A stretch of 64,000 bases of DNA from assembly GCA_024345305.1 (NCBI GenBank), contig BRON01000011.1:1302001-1366000 (forward strand), given 5' to 3'. Below the pieces are notes generated by a model. That model saw only the letters and a list, made by a program, of their open reading frames with translations. It made no database searches and was not told the DNA's origin. This stretch comes from Mrakia gelida. Taxonomy: Eukaryota > Basidiomycota > Tremellomycetes > Cystofilobasidiales > Mrakiaceae. Both the position numbers and the translations under genes were made by a program. Below are positions 1 to 12,589 of the stretch, one piece after another (within the stretch, counting starts at the first letter, position 1; the number at the start of each line of letters is the position of its first letter).

Positions 1-1061
1 CAGACATCTTCAGCGTGAGTCCAACGTTCGTTTGCTGTGGCTTCCAGTCCCCCAACCTGTTCGCTCAATCTGAAATTCAACGACCTCTCGATGCTTCTTT
101 CTCCTTCACAGGAGGAGTTTTGCTCTCGGTACCTCCCAACTCTGGTTTGCAGCGTCAACGCTTTGGACGACATACTCCCCACCCGATCCTCCATCACCAT
201 CCGCGCCAGCTATGCCTACCTCGTTATCTTGCTCGCAAGAAACAACACCTCCTCCCTCCCTCGTTTCGTTCGCGAATCCCCCGACGAAGCCTCTGCGTTC
301 TTCCTCGCACTCTCCAGTGAGGCGGTCAAGGTAGCAGTGAGTCGATCTTCCCTTTTCCTGTCTCCTTCTGGGGTATCTTGTCCGGCGGCGAGATCGAACA
401 CCGACTAAGTTATCTTCGCGTCGCGTCGCCTTTCCGGCTTCTCATCTCTTTCTTCCCCACTGCAGGACCTGTGTCTTCCTGCAAAAACATTCACATCGCT
501 CCTCGAGACTCTCATCTACTTCCTGGGAATCCTCGACGAAAATCTTCCGCCCACTTCGCCCTTCCCTTCCCTCCCTCTTCGATCCCAACAAACCTTTCGC
601 ATCTTCACGGATCGACTGCTCAACCACCAACTCCCCGAGCTCGCGAACGCCTTGGCCATCCGCTCCGGTGTTGACACAGAGTCTGCATGCTTCGTTCTTT
701 GGGGTCTGATGGAGGGAACCCTGCTGAGGAGAGGTAGCAGAGCAAGAGAAGGAGCGGTGTGGTGGAGTTGCGAGGAATCGCGTCGTGGAGGGAAGCCGGA
801 GGGAGCGAGCTGTACTGAAATGAAGGAGGGAGAGGAAATGATGGCTTGTTCGAGAGTGAGTAGATCCGGCTCCTTCTTGTTTCCTCGTGTTTGTCAAACT
901 GGCGCTGACCTCGACGCGTCGTGTTTTTGTTCAGTGCCTTGCCGTTCGCTACTGCTCCAAGGGTTCGACGCTGACATCTCCTTTCAATTATCTGTCATTC
1001 AGAACATCAAAAAGCGGATTGGAAGAGGCACAAGCGCGTCTGCTTCAAGCCGAGTTGGTGA
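1..1061 (+). CDS. MYND zinc-finger protein 1, 5' end outside window
   Basis: This is the C-terminal part of a MYND-finger protein; the first exon is cut by the left edge. Visible exons include 112 to about 330, about 466-854, 936-962 and 1003-1061, ending at TGA 1059-1061. The exon starting at 112 encodes a helical stretch with EEFCSRYLPTL and LPRFVRESPDEASAFF, closely matching the MYND copy at 34592-35886. The C-terminus reads CSRC, then VRYCSK, then after a 40-nt intron with a GTTCG donor, EHQKADWKRHKRVCF. That is the second half of a MYND finger. MYND domains bind Zn and mediate protein-protein contacts; partner and function here are unknown. The first zinc knuckle is atypical: the canonical C-x2-C is replaced by two Cys 13 residues apart. 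It converges with a second MYND gene downstream. Confidence 0.8.
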
Positions 1062-1458
1062 ACGACGACGACGAGCTCGAGGAGGATCGCTTGAGGAGGA
1101 AGGTGGGTTGGATGGCGGTGATTGGAATAGAATACGATGATTTGCTACATCTTGAGCTTTCAAGTTGATTCGAGCGAGAGGGAATGCAGTTTTCGCCGGC
1201 GAGGCGGAAAGCAGCGACGTTCGACGCGTCGAAAGAAGATGCTCGTCTTCGTCTTCGTCTTGGGTCTTTCCACGTTCTTGCACTTTCACCTCGACTAGAG
1301 TCCGACCGAGATTTGTGATATTTAGGTACCGTATGTACTCCTTTCACGACATATACGAGCTTAAGAAGGAAACATGTTTAGCGAGACGAGACGTTCGACG
1401 CGACAAAGACAAAACAAACGAACTAACACGAACCCCCCGACTCAGTCCCTCCTCCTCC
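1062..1458. other. Convergent intergenic region
   Basis: This stretch lies between the stop codons of two convergent MYND genes. It contains one copy of the palindrome GACGCGTC at 1223-1230 inside a longer self-complementary run. Open frames here are not supported by homology. It presumably holds both 3' UTRs. Confidence 0.5.
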
Positions 1459-2765
1459 TCAAAGATCGTTCTTGAAACAGTGCAGCTTGTGAGCGTAGTT
1501 CCTATCGAGTAAGTCTGTTCCGTTCCAGTGTCGTTTTTGATGGGCTGAGAAACGAACCGACGGCGAAAAAGAGACGAAAGGAGATTCAGCTCGAGAACCC
1601 GAGATGGCCAACGCCTGAAGATGGAAGGAAATCAAGAAGGAAGGGACGAACCAGGAGTGCAGTACCATACCGAGCGACACTGAAATAGCGTCCCGTGAGA
1701 AGAAGGAGGAAAGGTCAGCGACGAAAAGGTCGAGCTGAACGAGACGAGACGACGCGTCGAGGACGACGAAAACGTGGGCGTTCGAAACTTACCCTCCCAC
1801 ACTCCTGCTTCGTCGACAGATGCATCCCCAGGTCCAAACTCCCAGCCGCACACACATGCCAGTCCTCCCCTGAGAAGATCGCTCGAATAGGTTCCTTCCC
1901 TCTCGACGAAAGGAAAGGGAGGACCTCGTCGACGGCTCGCTGCATGTGTTGAGCGACGAGATGGTCGTGTTGCGCGGCTGTTTGAGGATTTTGACAAATC
2001 TTCTGTAGGCGGCGAAGGATAAGGATCGACTTTTCGAGTCGTTGGGTGTGAGGGGATGAGGAGGAGATGGAGGTGGGAGGGAGGAGGTGAGGGAACGGGA
2101 AGGGTGATTTGGGGAGGTAGGCGAGGAGGTGGGTGAGGATCCCGAGATGTTCGGAGAGGGGTTCGAAGTCGTTGACCTGGAAATACGAGTGAGTTATGAG
2201 AGTGAGCGTCAGGGAAAAGACGACGAGAAGGAGAGAGAGAAGAAAGGACGACGAGAACGACTCACGAGGCGGTCGACTGGTTGATTTGCGACTCGATCCA
2301 AGATCCCTACCAGCATCTCCTCCACCCCCTCACCAGCTGACTGACACCACTTGTAGAAGTAGCTCGAGGTGTACGCTTAAAACATGAGGTTCTTGTAGGG
2401 TAGCTCGTGGTTGAGGGGACAAGGTATAAAGGAGGCGTCGTCCAAAGCGAGGTTCGTCTCGAGGAGGTAGGCTTTCGCCATGTTCGGGAGATGAGCGGCA
2501 GCTGTTCCCCATGAGAGGACTAGCATTGCTGAGCGGTTAGGCATGAGAGCGATTCGATGAGCTATCTGGAGGGTGCAGGCAAAGAGAAAAGGGTTAGCGA
2601 GAGCATCGAAGGGAAGGAGCCAGAGCATCGACGGACGGGACGAACGGCTGTTGTCATGGCCCACTGCTGCTGCTGTGTGAATTTTCCGATGGCGATGGAT
2701 TTCCAGGAATCATCGAGGAGTTCGTACGCGTCCTGGAACTCTGAGAGAGTGAGAGCGGTCGACAT
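1459..2765 (-). CDS. MYND zinc-finger protein 2 (possible internal stop)
   Basis: Minus-strand gene starting at ATG 2765 (MSTALTLSEFQDAYELL) and ending at TGA 1459-1461. Exon 1 runs to about 2646 and uses a GTTCG donor. Later exons carry LVLSWGTAAAHLPNMAKAY, then YTSSYFYKWCQSAG, then VNDFEPLSEHLGIL. The MYND tail is ECGRCRSVWYCTP, spliced to AHQKRHW with HKLHC near the end. The intron after CGR sits at the same place as in the other MYND copies here. The order of helical blocks also matches those copies, though sequence divergence is higher. An in-frame TAA at 2377-2379 interrupts the second coding block. It can be removed only by a 45-nt intron (GTCCCC donor, TAAG acceptor) that lacks a CTGAC branch site, so this may be a decaying copy. 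Function unknown. Confidence 0.6.
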
Positions 2766-2891
2766 AAAGGAGGAGAAGCAAGGGTGAGCGAGGGTGAGCG
2801 TTTGGGATTCAAAAAGGTGAAGCTCAACGAAATCCCTTCCCTCCCTTCGCCCAAACGATCAGCTTCCCTCCATCCTCTTTCTTCTGAAATC

Positions 2892-4702
2892 ATGTCTAAA
2901 GTTGCTGCTGAGATGAAGGTACGCTCATGCTCTCCCTCTCAACAGAAGATACGAGAAGCTGATCTCTTCCGGCTCTCATCCAGGCTAAACTCGCTGCCCT
3001 CGAAGGTTCGTTCAGCTCCTCCCTCCCTTCCTCCTTTCTCCTATGACTCGGAGCCTTGTGCATCAGCTCTCTTCAGAACTTCACAAGCTCATCCTCACTC
3101 TCTTCCTTCTCCCCTCTCAGCCGAAGGATCTCCTGCTCCCTCCAGCTCAGGTTCTCAATCTCCCCCTCCCAAAGCGAGCTCGTCCAAAGGCAAAGGGAAA
3201 GCTCTGCCCGCCTCCTCCTCCCCCTCCCCATCCTCCTCGCCAGCACCCGACTCCCCTAAACCTCTACCAGCAGCAACGGCAACCCACGACGACAGCGACG
3301 AGGAGATGGGATCTGACGACGAGGACGAGATCATGCACGAAATCCCAATCTTCCTCTCCCAAAAACTCGCTCCCAACCTCCACCTCTTCCAGTACCCAGT
3401 CACAGACAGGATCGCAGTACCAGAATCAGCTCTCAACAAGGGTCACAAGATCAACGCAAGATGGAAACCCTTGTCCAAGAGGTTCGAGCTCGAGGTGCGT
3501 TCTGCTTCCCTCCCTCTCCTTCCTCGCTCTCCTTCTCGTCAGCTCGAGCTCAACACAACTCGACGACCTCCTCGAGCTCTCTCTCCTCATCTTCCGAAGC
3601 TGACTCGCCTTCGCTCGCTTCACTTCTCGTCTTAGATGCCCCTTGACGACCGACCCGACGTCTACGACCCTGAAAAAGGAGAAGAGTTCGCCGAAGGAGC
3701 TCGTCTTCAACTCGAGAAGGAAACGCCCACTCCCACCGGATCCACCGCTGCCGCTCGAAAGAAGGAGGACAAGAAGAAGGAGAAGGAGAGGGAGGAGAGG
3801 AGGAGAAATGGGTACGAAGGGAACGATGGACCCAAGAAGGCTCTGCAGAGTATGAAGCTCAAGAGCGAGGTCGTGCCGGATCAGACGACGTACATGGCGG
3901 GGAGCATGAGGGACGGTGAGTTCACGTCGCTCTTTCCGCTTCGCTCCTTCTTTCGCTACCCTTTGCCGTCGAAAGCACGTTCGCTGACTGGAACTTGTTG
4001 CTTTGAACCTCGCAGGTAACCTTTACCTCCACCCTGTCAACCTCCAACTCCAACTTCGACCCAACCTCGACTACCTGGACGCGCTCGACGAACGAAACCG
4101 AGATGAGAAGCGACGAGAACGAGCTGGTGGGGAGGATTCGGAAGAGGAGGCTGAGGCTGGACCTGGGGCTGCTCCCAAGAAGGAGGAAGGGAAGACGATC
4201 TCGGTTCGTACCATCTTCTCTCTCTTCGATTTGATTCGTGCATCGCGTCTCGTTTTCGCTCGTCTCTTGTTCGACGGCCATCTCGCTGACTACTTCATCC
4301 CACCGCCTCTTTGCCTTCACCTTGGCTCGCTCGGTTCTACAGGTCACCCACAAGAAGACGGAAGGAGAGTCGAAGTACGGAGCGGCGTCGTCGTCGAGTG
4401 CTCTCAGGCAGGAGTTCCTCCAGAGGATGCAGTCTGAACTCGAGGAGCCTTGGATCAAGCTTGGGTGGAGTGATATGGAGGTATGTATCTCTCTCTTCTT
4501 CCACCTTCGTTTCTCGAGCGCGGTCTGACCGTCTCGCCGAAACCGAAACCTGACTCGCGTCGCCTTCGACTCCCTCTTCCTCTTTCCTCAGAGCGACAAG
4601 GCCCAGAACGTCCTCGACGGTCTCTTCGACGTTCCTCTGGACGAGCTGGAGTGCACGACCAAACCTCTCGACTTCTTGAACGAGGCTTCCATCGGAGCTT
4701 AA
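2892..4702 (+). CDS. RPC37: RNA polymerase III subunit RPC5/RPC37
   Basis: Subunit of the Pol III TFIIF-like subcomplex (RPC37-RPC53; human POLR3E), which acts in termination and reinitiation in the nucleus. The spliced protein begins MSKVAAEMK, followed by AKLAALE and a Ser/Pro/Lys-rich segment. An acidic DDSDEEMGSDDEDE block leads into the conserved dimerisation region: IPIFLSQKLAPNLHLFQYP and later YLHPVNLQLQLRPNLDYLD. The C-terminus SDKAQNVLDGLFDVPLDEL ends in a TAA stop at 4700-4702. At least six short introns are present; the second has a GTTCG donor near 3006. A Lys/Glu-rich insert (KKEDKKKEKEREERRR) separates the two conserved halves. The start ATG 2892 is 126 bp from the divergent MYND 2 start. 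The 3' UTR appears to contain an intron. Confidence 0.88.
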
Positions 4703-5262
4703 GGGTTGAGAGTGGTGAGTTCGCGCGTCTGACAACGGGAGGGAGAGCGAGAAGACGCGACGCTGACTCCCGGTTCGGTTTGCATGGGCAGCTCAGTACG
4801 GGTGCGAGGAGGGTTGGAATATCGCGATGATACGACTAGGTTGATGTATGACTCACTCACGATCTATCTTGTCACGGATGAGCGAGAGAGGATGAGGTCG
4901 AAGAGAAGTCGCGACCTCGTCGTCTCTAAGAGGGCGCCGCTCTAGCCTTGCTGCAAATCTTCCGATTCTGCGAACGAGATCAAGAGGAAAACGATAGAAT
5001 GCTTGCTGTAAGAGCCTGATGAACTCCTCACCTCGAGAAGAAAGTCTTCCCCTTGGGCGACGCGTAGCGCTGCGGAGAAGCTCTTCAGCTCGAGAAGAAA
5101 CTCGAGCGAGCTGACCTTTAACTCCATTTCTCCTTCCCTTCCCCTTCCCTTCTCCTTTCTCCCTCTTTCCGCCTTTCCACCCACGCCAGCCCAGACCCAA
5201 GCTCTACCACTACACACCTCAACCTTCGGCCCTCCCACCACCTCCAACCACCACCTACAAAA
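4703..5262 (+). other. Intergenic: RPC37 3' UTR and IMP4 leader
   Basis: This gap of about 560 bp holds the RPC37 3' UTR, with a probable intron at 4715-4791, and the upstream region of IMP4. Just before the IMP4 start, about 5128-5175, there is a strong pyrimidine tract of C and T runs, typical of fungal core promoters. No other gene was seen. Confidence 0.5.
4715..4791 (+). other. Probable 3' UTR intron of RPC37
   Basis: GTGAGT donor at 4715, CTGAC branch site near 4772 and a CAG acceptor ending at 4791 form a textbook intron for this genome. It starts 12 nt after the RPC37 TAA stop. It is seen in sequence only and needs transcript support. Confidence 0.5.
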
Positions 5263-6994
5263 ATGGTTCGTCTCGTCGAGCTCCCCTTCCCTCTCCCTCC
5301 CTTCCCCTCCCCCAAGCTCACTCCCCCCTTCCACCTTTCAGATCCGTCGTCAAGCTCGAGAGCGTCGAGAGTACATCTACAAGAAGGCTGCTGAGACTCA
5401 GGAGCGATCCATCTACGACCGAAAGCAGAAGATGAAGGATGCTCTGGCGGAGGGGAAGCAGCTGCCGACAGAGCTGAGGAACGATGCGAGGAAGATGGGA
5501 CCGGATTTGAAGTTTGATGAGGCTCAGGCTAGTGAGTACAGGGCTTCTCTCTCTCTGGTGGCGGTGCTGGTTGGGTTGTGGGAGCACGGGTGAAGGGAGG
5601 AAGGAGGGGCGGACGGTAGGGGAGAGAGGGAAGGAGAGTTTGCGAGCTCGCTTCTTGGTGGTTTCGAGAGCTGGTCAGCTCTTTGGGAGGCGAGAAGACG
5701 TTGATGCCCTTTAAAGGCAGCTTGGCTTCGCTCGCAGCACCAGTAGAGTCCTTCGAAGGGAGCTGGAGATACCTTGTGCCTCGAAGGAGAGCTCGAGGTG
5801 TTGAGCTCGAAGACCGACCTGCCTTCTCCTCCTCGCCGCACTCGACTGACTTCTGCCTTACCCTCTTCTTCGCAGACCCTACCGATCACGTCGACGACGA
5901 GTACTCCCGAGCTGGAGTCTACGATCCCAAAATCCTCCTCACCACTTCTCGAGACCCTTCCTCCAAGCTCCTCCAATTCTCTAAGGTGCGTCGCTCAACC
6001 GCTCTCCCTTCGAAGACCCAGCATGTTTCAGACCTCTGCTCTTTGGCAAGAGGGCTCCATGCTACCTGGGCAGACGTCTCGTAGAACCCTCGCAGCCAGC
6101 TCACTCGTTCTTCGCCGCTTCTCTCACTTCTAGGAAATGCGACTCGTCTTCCCCAACTCTCACCGAATAAATCGAGGAAACTACGTCGTCAAGGAGCTCG
6201 CTGAGGCTTGCCGAGCCAACGAGGTCACCGATCTCATCGTCGTTCACGAGCATCGTGGTGTGCCAGGTACGTCCTCTTCGTCTTCGCTCGAGCCGCACCC
6301 GTCCGACCTCGAGAAAGCTCGCGACTTACATCCTCCTCCCTTTCCCTTCGGTTTCCTCAGATGCTCTCATCGTCTCCCACTTCCCTCACGGACCCACCGT
6401 CTACTTCACCCTTCACAACGTCGTTCTTCGACACGACATCGCCTCCCACTCCTCCTCGACCGTCTCGGAACAGTACCCTCACCTCCTCTTCGACGGATTC
6501 GAGAGCAAACTCGGGAAGCGTGTGATGGACGTGTTGAGGTTCTTGTTCCCTGTGCCGAAGGAGGACAGTAAGAGGGTCATGACGTTTGCCAACGAGGGAG
6601 ATTTCGTGACGTTCCGGTGAGTCTTTTTCGATTCGAATCGAGTCGATTTCAGTCGACCGTCGAGACGCGTCGGCTGCTCTGGTCTTTTTCGGTGCCGAAA
6701 CTGCGAAAGCTGATGCTGTCCTCTTCTTTTTTCCGTCTTTCATCTAGTCATCACGTCTTCCAAAAGACTTCGCACAAGTCGGTCGAGCTGGCAGAGGTCG
6801 GACCGCGGTTCGACATGAAGCGTTCGTCCCTCCGACGCGTCCTCCTTTTCCTCTCTCGCTTGCTCGAACGCTGACCTTTCTCTTCTTCTTCAGCTTACGA
6901 GATTCGACAGGGAACCATCGAGCAGGGAGAGGCGGACCTCGAGTGGGTGCTCCGTCCATACCAAAACACGTCAAGAAAAAGGAAGGCTCTCTAG
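5263..6994 (+). CDS. IMP4: U3 snoRNP protein IMP4 (Brix domain)
   Basis: IMP4 is a component of the U3 small nucleolar ribonucleoprotein needed for early 18S pre-rRNA cleavages in the nucleolus. The ATG at 5263-5265 is immediately followed by an intron (GTTCG donor), so exon 1 of the CDS is the start codon alone. Splicing gives [17 protein letters not shown], the typical IMP4 N-terminus. The Brix domain follows: [68 protein letters not shown] and [16 protein letters not shown]. The C-terminus is [19 protein letters not shown] with a basic tail RKRKAL and a TAG stop at 6992-6994. It has at least seven exons. Two of its introns carry the GACGCGTC palindrome (6664, 6834). Confidence 0.95.
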
Positions 6995-7544
6995 ACGAAG
7001 GCAAAGGTCGACGTCTTTGGGAGAGGAGACGACGCGCTCGCTCTTCCCTTCGATGCTCATGGTTGTAATTCTAGCTTCAGCGAGCGATGCGAAAGATAGA
7101 GCAGAGGCCGACAGTAGATTGAACGTGAAAATAGGGCAGACTCATCCGTCTGCTTGATTGCTATCCTCCGATCTGAACCTGTTTGGAGGTGGAGAGAACT
7201 GGGGGAGAGGACGGGGGAAAGCCAGGCTCTGACGCGTTCTTCGTGATTTTCTTCCTCTCTCGCTGCCTCCCAGAGCGATAAAGTACCTGGAGGTGATAGC
7301 TGAGAGATCAAGCTTCAATTCCCTGTGCCAAGTTGTGTTGTTTTGAGCGACGCTTTGAGGGTGAAGGGAAGGTTCAGATCCAGTTTCCCCGCCGAGTCTT
7401 CGTTCTTCGTTTTTGGGATCCTCAGTCGACCGACCGTCATTTCTCTTTCCTTCAACCGCGACCTCTCCAAGCACACTCTTTTTTCATCAACCCGTCCCAT
7501 CTCTTCCTCCTCCCTCTCTGCCATCTGTCTACAAACTCTTTACG
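6995..7544 (+). other. Intergenic between IMP4 and PRM10-like gene
   Basis: This 550 bp gap contains the IMP4 3' UTR and the promoter/leader of the membrane-protein gene at 7545. The last 100 bp are pyrimidine-rich. No further gene was recognised. Confidence 0.45.
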
Positions 7545-10500
7545 ATGAGTGTCCCGGACAATCCTTTCCTGGACGAATCTCGACCTTCTCCTCCTCGCCC
7601 TTTCCAAGACGAACCTCCTTCCTCCTCGTCCACCTCCCGACCTCGCCCCAACGATCCTCCCCTCTCCTCCTCCCCTCCCTACGTCGAATCTCGATACCCA
7701 CCTCAACCACAACCCTACCCTCGGATCACCCAAGCTCCACCTTCCCCTACAGGATCCTCGCACTCCAACTCCCCTATCCCTTCTGGAATCCATTCAGCCC
7801 CAGCCAACATCCTGCTCCGAGAAGGAGGAGGGCCGACTCTCCCCAAAGGAGCTCAAGGTCGTCGAGTCCAATGGCCGGACGAGTTGGCTTCTCACGTCTC
7901 TATCCCTGTGATCCAGTCTCCTCAGACTCTGGAGGATCTCGGAGCCAAGGAGGCTTTGACGAAGGCTCTGGAAGAGCATTTGGGAGGTGAACCTCGTCCT
8001 TCCTTCGCTGCGGCTTCAGGTCAAGATCTAGAGTCCCAACCTCCAAGCGAAGGAACGACGAGAGCTCCTAGTGAGATATCAGAAGGCGACTATCAGGAGA
8101 TCAGGTGAGTGACTCGAGCAATTCTTCCCCTTCCTCTCTTACCGCGGCGCCCGATTAGACTTCCCTCCCTCCGTCTCGCACTCAGCTCGCGCGAGCGAGC
8201 TCTGTTCGCGTTTCGACCTCCTCCCCTTCCCTCCACCCCCCGAAAAAGGAATCTATAACTGACTCGTATCCATTCATATCTTTGCTTCTATGTTTACTCC
8301 TCGGCAGGGACCAAATGGACATCTACGTCGATCCAGACGAGCGAGACGGAATGCCCTCGGTTCACCCCGAAACCGAGCAGCGAGACAACCAACGAGCCGC
8401 CGTCAACCTCGTTCGAGCTCACACCTCAGGCAGGTTCGGCTTCATGAGGAGTAGAGCCAAGACGGCTGCTGCTGCTGCGAAGGACAAGGCTAAGGTGGAG
8501 GAGACCGAGGACGAAGAGAAGAACGAGGATGGGACGGGAGCGTTTGGGAGGAGGTTGAGGGATTTAGCTCCTCCGAGGGAGAACGTAGACGATGTCCCTC
8601 CACCGAGAGCTGGAGGACCCAAGCAGCATCGAGGGATGTTCTCGAACGGAGGAGGAGTCTTATCGTCCCTACTCGCTCTTCAAGGAGGAGGATCTCACGC
8701 TCGAGGAGGATCCACGCCCAGCATCGCGTCGTCGACGTTGAACGGAGGATCGTCAAGGGCTTCGTCGTTGATGACCTACGGAGACTCGGATTCTGAGGAG
8801 GACGAGGAGGCGAGGTTGAAGTTCACGAGGGAGAACAGGATGAGGAGAGGAATGCAGGCTGGTTGGATGACTTCAGGAGGAATGATGACTCCAGGTTCGT
8901 GTCTCGTTCATCGCTCGCTCGGTCAACTTCGACCCTCGATTTCCTTTCGAACTCGCACTGACCCTTCTTTATTTCTCCCGTTCTCTGAAATCGTTCTCGA
9001 CTAATCTGTAGGAGGATCCATCGGCCCAGCATCTCACAAACCCAAGCATGCCAGCTCTCCGAATCGTCAATCTCCCGAACCTCGCTCAGGCGATCGAACT
9101 CCCATCTCCGCTACCGACCCTCGACTCGCTCGTCGCTCCATGGAAGCCAACGGTGGTCATCAACGATCTCAATCCTCCCTCTCCCAGTTCCTCACCAACC
9201 GAACCAGTTATCACGCTCCCGCTTCACCGTCGGAGGGAAACACGCCTCCCCTGGAAGCGAACTCGTTGAGCCCGAACGCTGGGAGGAAGAGCGCTTCGAA
9301 CCCGATCAAGGAGTTGGGGAAGGGGATGAAGGTTCTGGGTGGGAAAGTTGGGCTGGAGTTTGATACGCATAGCTCGAGGCCGTCGCAGGCGAAGAGCTCG
9401 GCTGGTGTGTTTGGAGGGTTGATCGCTGCGACTGTGAGTTTCTCGTTCCTTCCTCTTGCATCGTTTCGCTCTCGACTTGAGCCACGTTACTGACCTTGAC
9501 CTCCATCGCATCTGCTTCAGGGAAACATCTCCGGTATCGCCACGCCCGCCGGATCTTCGGTTTGTCGCGTCTTCTTTCGTTCGAGCTCGTTCGCGTCTCG
9601 CGTCTGACTTTCTTCCTTTTTTCCAATTCCAGATCGCTCCCAACGCTTCTAGGCCAGGCTACCATCTCTCTCGATTCTCAGCCAACAAGGTTGAGACCCT
9701 CTCCGACTCCAAAACTCGTCCAACCTCCGTCGTTAGCTCCAACGGTCGAGCTTCAGGCGAAACCACCTCCGACCACGCCTCTCCCAACCACTCCCTCCAC
9801 CAATCGACCTCTCGAGACCCTCTGTCTCCCACTCCTCCCAACGCAGCCAAGCTCCCTCCAGCTCCTCCTCCTCTCGTCCACTCCCTTTCGAACCCCACCC
9901 CCACCCTGTCCAGTGGCCTCGCTTCTCCTCCCCTCAACGCTCACGAACTCGTCAAAAGTCCCTCTCCCGTCCACACCTCCTCTTTCGCCGAGAACGCTCG
10001 AAAGCGACGACCTCCGTCAGGGATGAAACAGATCGAGCAGTTTACTCTCGGGATGATCACCCATCCTCTCAAGATGGCCAAGAGCAAGAGCATGGCGACG
10101 ACGCCAGATGGGAAGAACGCGGAGTTCGACTACTTTGGAGCTGAGGCGCATCATGGGAAGCACAAGGAGGTGAAGGTGAAGGAGACGGAGGAGGAGAGGG
10201 AGAAGAGGGAGTGGGAGAAGGAGAAGAAGAGGAGGAGAAAGATTAAGGAGAAGAAGAGGCAGGAGGAGATCTTCGTGAGTTGATCGAGTTCGTTCGCCTC
10301 GTTTTCGAGCCTCGAAGCTGACTCGTTCTCGCTCTCCTCGTACGATCCAGATCACGATGCACGTCGCCGCCATCCTCTCTCGTCAAGATTTCATCCTCAA
10401 GCTCGCTCGAGCGTTGATGATGTTCGGAGGTGAGTTGCTTTCCTCGTCGTTGTTCGTCGCGTCCTTCCCCGAGCTGATCGAGTCTCGCCTTTCCTTTTGC

Positions 10501-12589
10501 AGCTCCTTCCCATCGGCTCGAGGCTCAGATGCAGGCGACGGCAAGGGTTCTCGATCTCAACTGTCAGATGGTCTACATCCCTGGAGTCATGCTCGTCTCG
10601 TTCGGAGATCCTGCGACTCACACGTCCGAGACGAAGGTGAGATCGACCCTCTGCTTCGCTTTCTCGTCTTTTCGGAGGTCGAACTGACCCTCCCTTCTTT
10701 CCCTCCACTTTCTCAGTTCTTGAAGCAGGCCAACGGACTCGATCTCGGCAAGCTTCTCTCCGCTCACATGCTCTACTGGAACGTGAGTCGAACGAAACTT
10801 TCCTTTCGTCGTCCTCGTCGTCGACGCTCGCTGACTCTTTCTGCCTTTTTGTTCTCGAAACAGGTCGTACATGACAAGATGGGAGTCAACGAGGCTTCGA
10901 CAGCTCTCGATATCCTCATGACCTCCAAGCCCACCTACAACATCTGGTGGTCGCTCCTCATCGGAGGTCTTTGCTCAGCCTTCATCCAACCCTCCGCTTT
11001 CTACGGATCCTTCATCGACTGCCTCATCGCCATCCCTCTCGGCATGATCCTCGTACTCGTTCAGGTCGCCGTCAGCAAGAACGATCTCTACTCATCTCTC
11101 TTCGAGTGCGTCCGCGCCTCTTTCTCTCCCTCTCCTTTCCTCCGTTCGATCCTGACTCTCGTTTCTTTTCGCTCCCGTCAGAATCGTCGTCGCCACCATC
11201 AACTCCTTCCTGGCCGCCGCGTTGGCTTCAACAGGTCAATTCTGCTTCGCTGCTGTCGCTTCGGGATCGGTCGTCCTGATTCTGCCCGGTTACATCGTGC
11301 TCTGTGGATCTCTCGGTTCGTCTTCCACTCCTCTTCTCGACCCTCGCTCGTTGCTGACCATCTCCCCTCTCTTCGTCAGAACTCGGAAACCGATCCATCA
11401 TCTCAGGATCCGTTCGACTCGTCTACTCGCTTCTTTACTCGCTCTTCTTAGGATTCGGTCTCGCGTGAGTTTGGTTTCGCTTCGCGTCGTCGAACGAACG
11501 AAAAGCTGATCTTCATCCTCTTCTCCTCAGCATGGGATCCGAGGTCTACATCCGGGTCACCGGTCTCACGATCAAGGGAGCGTCTGATTACCAATGTACA
11601 GCTTTGAGGGCGGACGCGCCGTGGTACAGAGCGACGATTCCTCCTTGGTTCTGTGAGTCCACCCTCCCCTCCTCTTTTGCCCCGCTCTCGTTCGCTGACC
11701 CAACTTTCTCTCCTCCTCTCGCAGTCTTCATCAGTATCCCCGGGTACCTGATGCTCCTCGGAATGAGGAACGGTCAACCGCTGCTGGTTCGTCGTCTTCC
11801 GCCGATCGATCTTTCGTCCTCCTTGAGAAGCTGACCTCTCCCTCTTCTCTTGTCGACTCAACAGAGGAAGGAGACCTTCATCATGGTCCTCGTCGGTTCG
11901 GCTGGTTTCGTCTGCAACTACTTCGCTGGGAAGGTCTTCGTCGGACGATCCGACATCACCTCGACTGTTCGTTCTCTCTTCTTCTCGCTCGTCCGCGAAA
12001 CGCTCGACTTACCGCTCTTCCTTTCCAACAGATTGGATCCTTCGTCGTCGGTATCCTCGGAGGACTCTACGCCAAGTTCACGAAGGGTTCAGCTTTCGTC
12101 GTCATGGTGAGTCGAAACCGAATCGACGTCGAGTCGAGACGCGCTTTCGGATCACTGATTGCGCTTCCTCTCTTCGTTCAACCCTTATCTTCCCCACAAT
12201 CAGGTCGTCGGTATTCTGCTCCAACTCCCTAGTGGTCTCTCGAACGGAGGTCTTCTGTGAGTTCCTCGTCTTCGAGGTTTTCCACGCGTCGAACCGAACG
12301 AGCGCTGACCTTTCTTCCCTTCTCCCAGCCAATTCGCCTCCGAGTCCACCTCCGGAGACACAGACGCCTACTCCAGCGGGTTTGAAGTCGCCAAGCAGCT
12401 CGTCTCCGTCGCTATCGGTCTCACGTACGTCCTGCCCTCCTCGCTCCCCTCCTTCGTCTTCGACGCGTCTCTCGAACTGACCTCCCTTCCTTCTTCTCGC
12501 CCCCCAGCGTCGGACTCTTCGTCTCCGCCGCCGTTGTCAACATGATCGGAGGAGGAAGAAGAAGGGGTGCCAACCTGTCTTCTTTCTGA
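7545..12589 (+). CDS. ThrE/PRM10-family multispan membrane protein
   Basis: The C-terminal half belongs to the ThrE (DUF1212 plus ThrE_2) family of threonine/serine exporter-like membrane proteins; the fungal member is called pheromone-regulated membrane protein 10 (PRM10). The N-terminal half from MSVPDNPFLDES is a long Ser/Pro-rich cytosolic region. It ends in a highly charged stretch (EEEREKREWEKEKKRRRK) encoded near 10180-10260. The conserved core starts at about 10350 with FILKLARALMMFGAPSHRL and continues AQATARVLDLNCQMVYIPG. Repeated hydrophobic segments follow: TYNIWWSLLIGGLCSAF, IGSFVVGILGGLYA and VVGILLQLPSGLSNGGLL. The protein ends GGGRRRGANLSSF at TGA 12587-12589. About 15 exons are visible. 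The start was chosen because it is the first ATG after a pyrimidine-rich leader. The transported substrate in fungi is not established. Confidence 0.85.
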
